DNA of 6,216 nt from Clostridiales bacterium (GTDB lineage Bacteria; Bacillota; Clostridia; WRLR01): NCBI GenBank assembly GCA_031287655.1, contig JAITSR010000088.1, positions 1 to 6,216 of the forward strand, in the 5' to 3' direction. The position numbers and the translations under genes were made by a program. The notes under the pieces were generated by a model. It did no database searches and was not told the DNA's origin. It saw only the letters and a program-made list of their open reading frames with translations. Shown piece after piece: positions 5,654 through 6,216 of the stretch. Within the stretch, counting starts at the first letter, position 1, and every line of letters begins with the position of its first letter.

Positions 5654-6071
5654 TTGGCTGAGCTTAGCCGCGGCAGATATGAAAGGGGCGGGGTTCTATC
5701 TTGGCGAGCCGGACGAGATCGCTGTAAACTATGCGGCGTATCATTGCCAGCAGGCTGCCGAGAAGCTCGTTAAGGCCGTATATATCGAGAAGAAGATTGA
5801 GTTTCAGAGAGTGCATGAGCTGCGGCCCCTTTTAACAAAGCTCGTGGATAGCGGTGTGAACATTGATGTGTTTAAAACACTGTTTGATTGGGCTGAGGAA
5901 ATCAGCCAATGGGCTGAAAAGACGAGATACGCGGTTGCGTATCTGGCGGCCAGAGAACGCGTGCGGGAGGTTTTTGAGGAGTTAAAAAGGGTGCAGCAGT
6001 CGCTGAATGTGGCGCCCGTGAAAGAAGAATGTCAGCAAGATGTAGTAAAACGACTGAAGCGTTTTGAGTGA
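5634..6071 (+). CDS. HEPN-domain protein (partner of the nucleotidyltransferase)
   Basis: A 145-residue, mostly helical protein. The first HEPN helices carry YHCQQAAEKLVKAVYI (residues 36-51), followed by VHELRPLL (60-67). The second half holds TRYAVAYLAARERV (97-110), matching the TRY position of the PF05168 HEPN family. The RX4-6H motif of HEPN ribonucleases is absent: no histidine follows R98 at the required distance. RNase activity is therefore doubtful, and it may be a binding or scaffold protein instead. The start ATG lies inside the upstream gene, with GAGGTGG (5623-5629) 4 nt before it, so the two are translationally coupled. The last charged residues, about 119-145, are part of the terminal palindrome, so the 3' end should be treated with care. 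Function as a toxin is inference from neighbourhood only. Confidence 0.85.
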   Translation: MTQLANDWLSLAAADMKGAGFYLGEPDEIAVNYAAYHCQQAAEKLVKAVYIEKKIEFQRVHELRPLLTKLVDSGVNIDVFKTLFDWAEEISQWAEKTRYAVAYLAARERVREVFEELKRVQQSLNVAPVKEECQQDVVKRLKRFE

Positions 6072-6083
6072 GCAAATCAAAAT

Positions 6084-6123
6084 GGGGCGGGGCGGCCGAA
6101 TATCGGCCGCCCCGCCCCTTTTT
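6084..6123 (+). terminator. Intrinsic terminator after the HEPN gene
   Basis: A 16-bp GC-rich stem (GGGGCGGGGCGGCCGA with its complement, 6084-6099 and 6103-6118), a 3-nt ATA loop and five Ts (6119-6123), 12 nt after the HEPN stop. AAAA at 6079-6082 would give a short T-tract in the other direction, so it could work for both strands. Confidence 0.88.
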
Positions 6124-6130
6124 GATTTGC

Positions 6131-6216
6131 TCACTCAAAACGCTTCAGTCGTTTTACTACATCTTGCTGACATTCTTCTTTCACGGGCGCCACATTCAGC
6201 GACTGCTGCACCCTTT
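6131..6216 (-). CDS. Mirror copy of the HEPN gene 3' end (partial; probably an artefact)
   Basis: On the minus strand this reads the last 27 codons and the stop of the HEPN gene, with no base differences from the plus-strand copy, and then runs off the window. If real, it would be the end of a second, convergent HEPN gene sharing the terminator. The exact identity and the location at the sequence edge make a fold-back artefact more likely. Confidence 0.3.
   Translation of the reverse strand, partial: RVQQSLNVAPVKEECQQDVVKRLKRFE

Larger units (their letters stand above)
5986..6216. repeat. Near-perfect 231-nt palindrome at the right edge
   Basis: Positions 5986-6100 are the reverse complement of 6102-6216. 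The only non-pairing positions are the centre (6100/6102) and T6083/T6119. The left arm contains the last 28 codons of the HEPN gene, including the stop, plus the left half of the terminator hairpin. The right arm repeats all of it inverted up to the last base, so the true extent is unknown. A palindrome this long with no spacer is usually unstable in bacteria, and it ends exactly at the window edge. An assembly or amplification fold-back at the terminator hairpin is the likeliest cause; a recent inverted duplication is possible. Confidence 0.95.

Noticed and set aside
5902..6138. A 78-codon minus-strand open frame across the terminator
   Set aside because: It is a by-product of the palindrome and the terminator hairpin, with no ribosome binding site.
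1..6216. CRISPR arrays, tRNA or rRNA genes, insertion sequences
   Set aside because: No spaced direct repeats, tRNA cloverleaf, rRNA sequence or transposase frame was seen.

Overview
The window looks like chromosomal DNA from a moderately GC-rich member of the Bacillota, most likely class Clostridia. The evidence is a tRNA-sensing T-box leader, sigma-A-type promoters, strong AGGAGG-type ribosome binding sites, and an OmpR-type regulator and histidine kinase next to a MacB/Vex-type ABC transporter. No marker gene is present, so the genus cannot be named.

Left part (1-2118, minus strand): a response regulator and an intramembrane-sensing-type histidine kinase overlap by 4 bp (ATGA). They are followed by the first 115 codons of an ABC transporter ATPase that runs off the left edge. 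The ATPase has its own TATAAT box, with tandem 11-bp repeats upstream that could bind the regulator. This is the familiar layout of a two-component system controlling a neighbouring exporter, often for peptide antibiotics or envelope stress. The regulator lacks a Shine-Dalgarno sequence. Its best promoter places the transcript start at or next to the ATG, so the mRNA may be leaderless.

Centre (2083-5152): back-to-back promoters flank a symmetric A/T-tract inverted repeat. The rightward promoter (TTGACA-17-TATACT) starts a roughly 410-nt leader that is a complete T-box riboswitch: Stem I with K-turn, AG bulge and GGUGCGA loop, then a T-box/antiterminator, then an overlapping terminator. It directly precedes a single 844-codon gene. 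That gene fuses a metal-dependent xylose-isomerase-like TIM barrel to a full-length FadD/YngI-type acyl-CoA synthetase. T-boxes normally control aminoacyl-tRNA synthetases and amino-acid biosynthesis or transport genes, so this pairing is the main observation in the window. The specifier codon is not clear-cut; CUC (Leu) and CGC (Arg) are the leading readings.

Right part (5153-6216): a lower-GC cassette with its own promoter encodes an MNT-type nucleotidyltransferase overlapping by 20 bp with a HEPN-domain protein. The layout resembles HEPN/MNT toxin-antitoxin modules, but the HEPN protein lacks the RX4-6H RNase motif. A strong hairpin terminator follows. From 5986 to the last base the sequence is a near-perfect 231-nt palindrome, in which the end of the HEPN gene is repeated in reverse complement. 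This is either an assembly or amplification fold-back at a contig end or a very recent inverted duplication; I favour the artefact.
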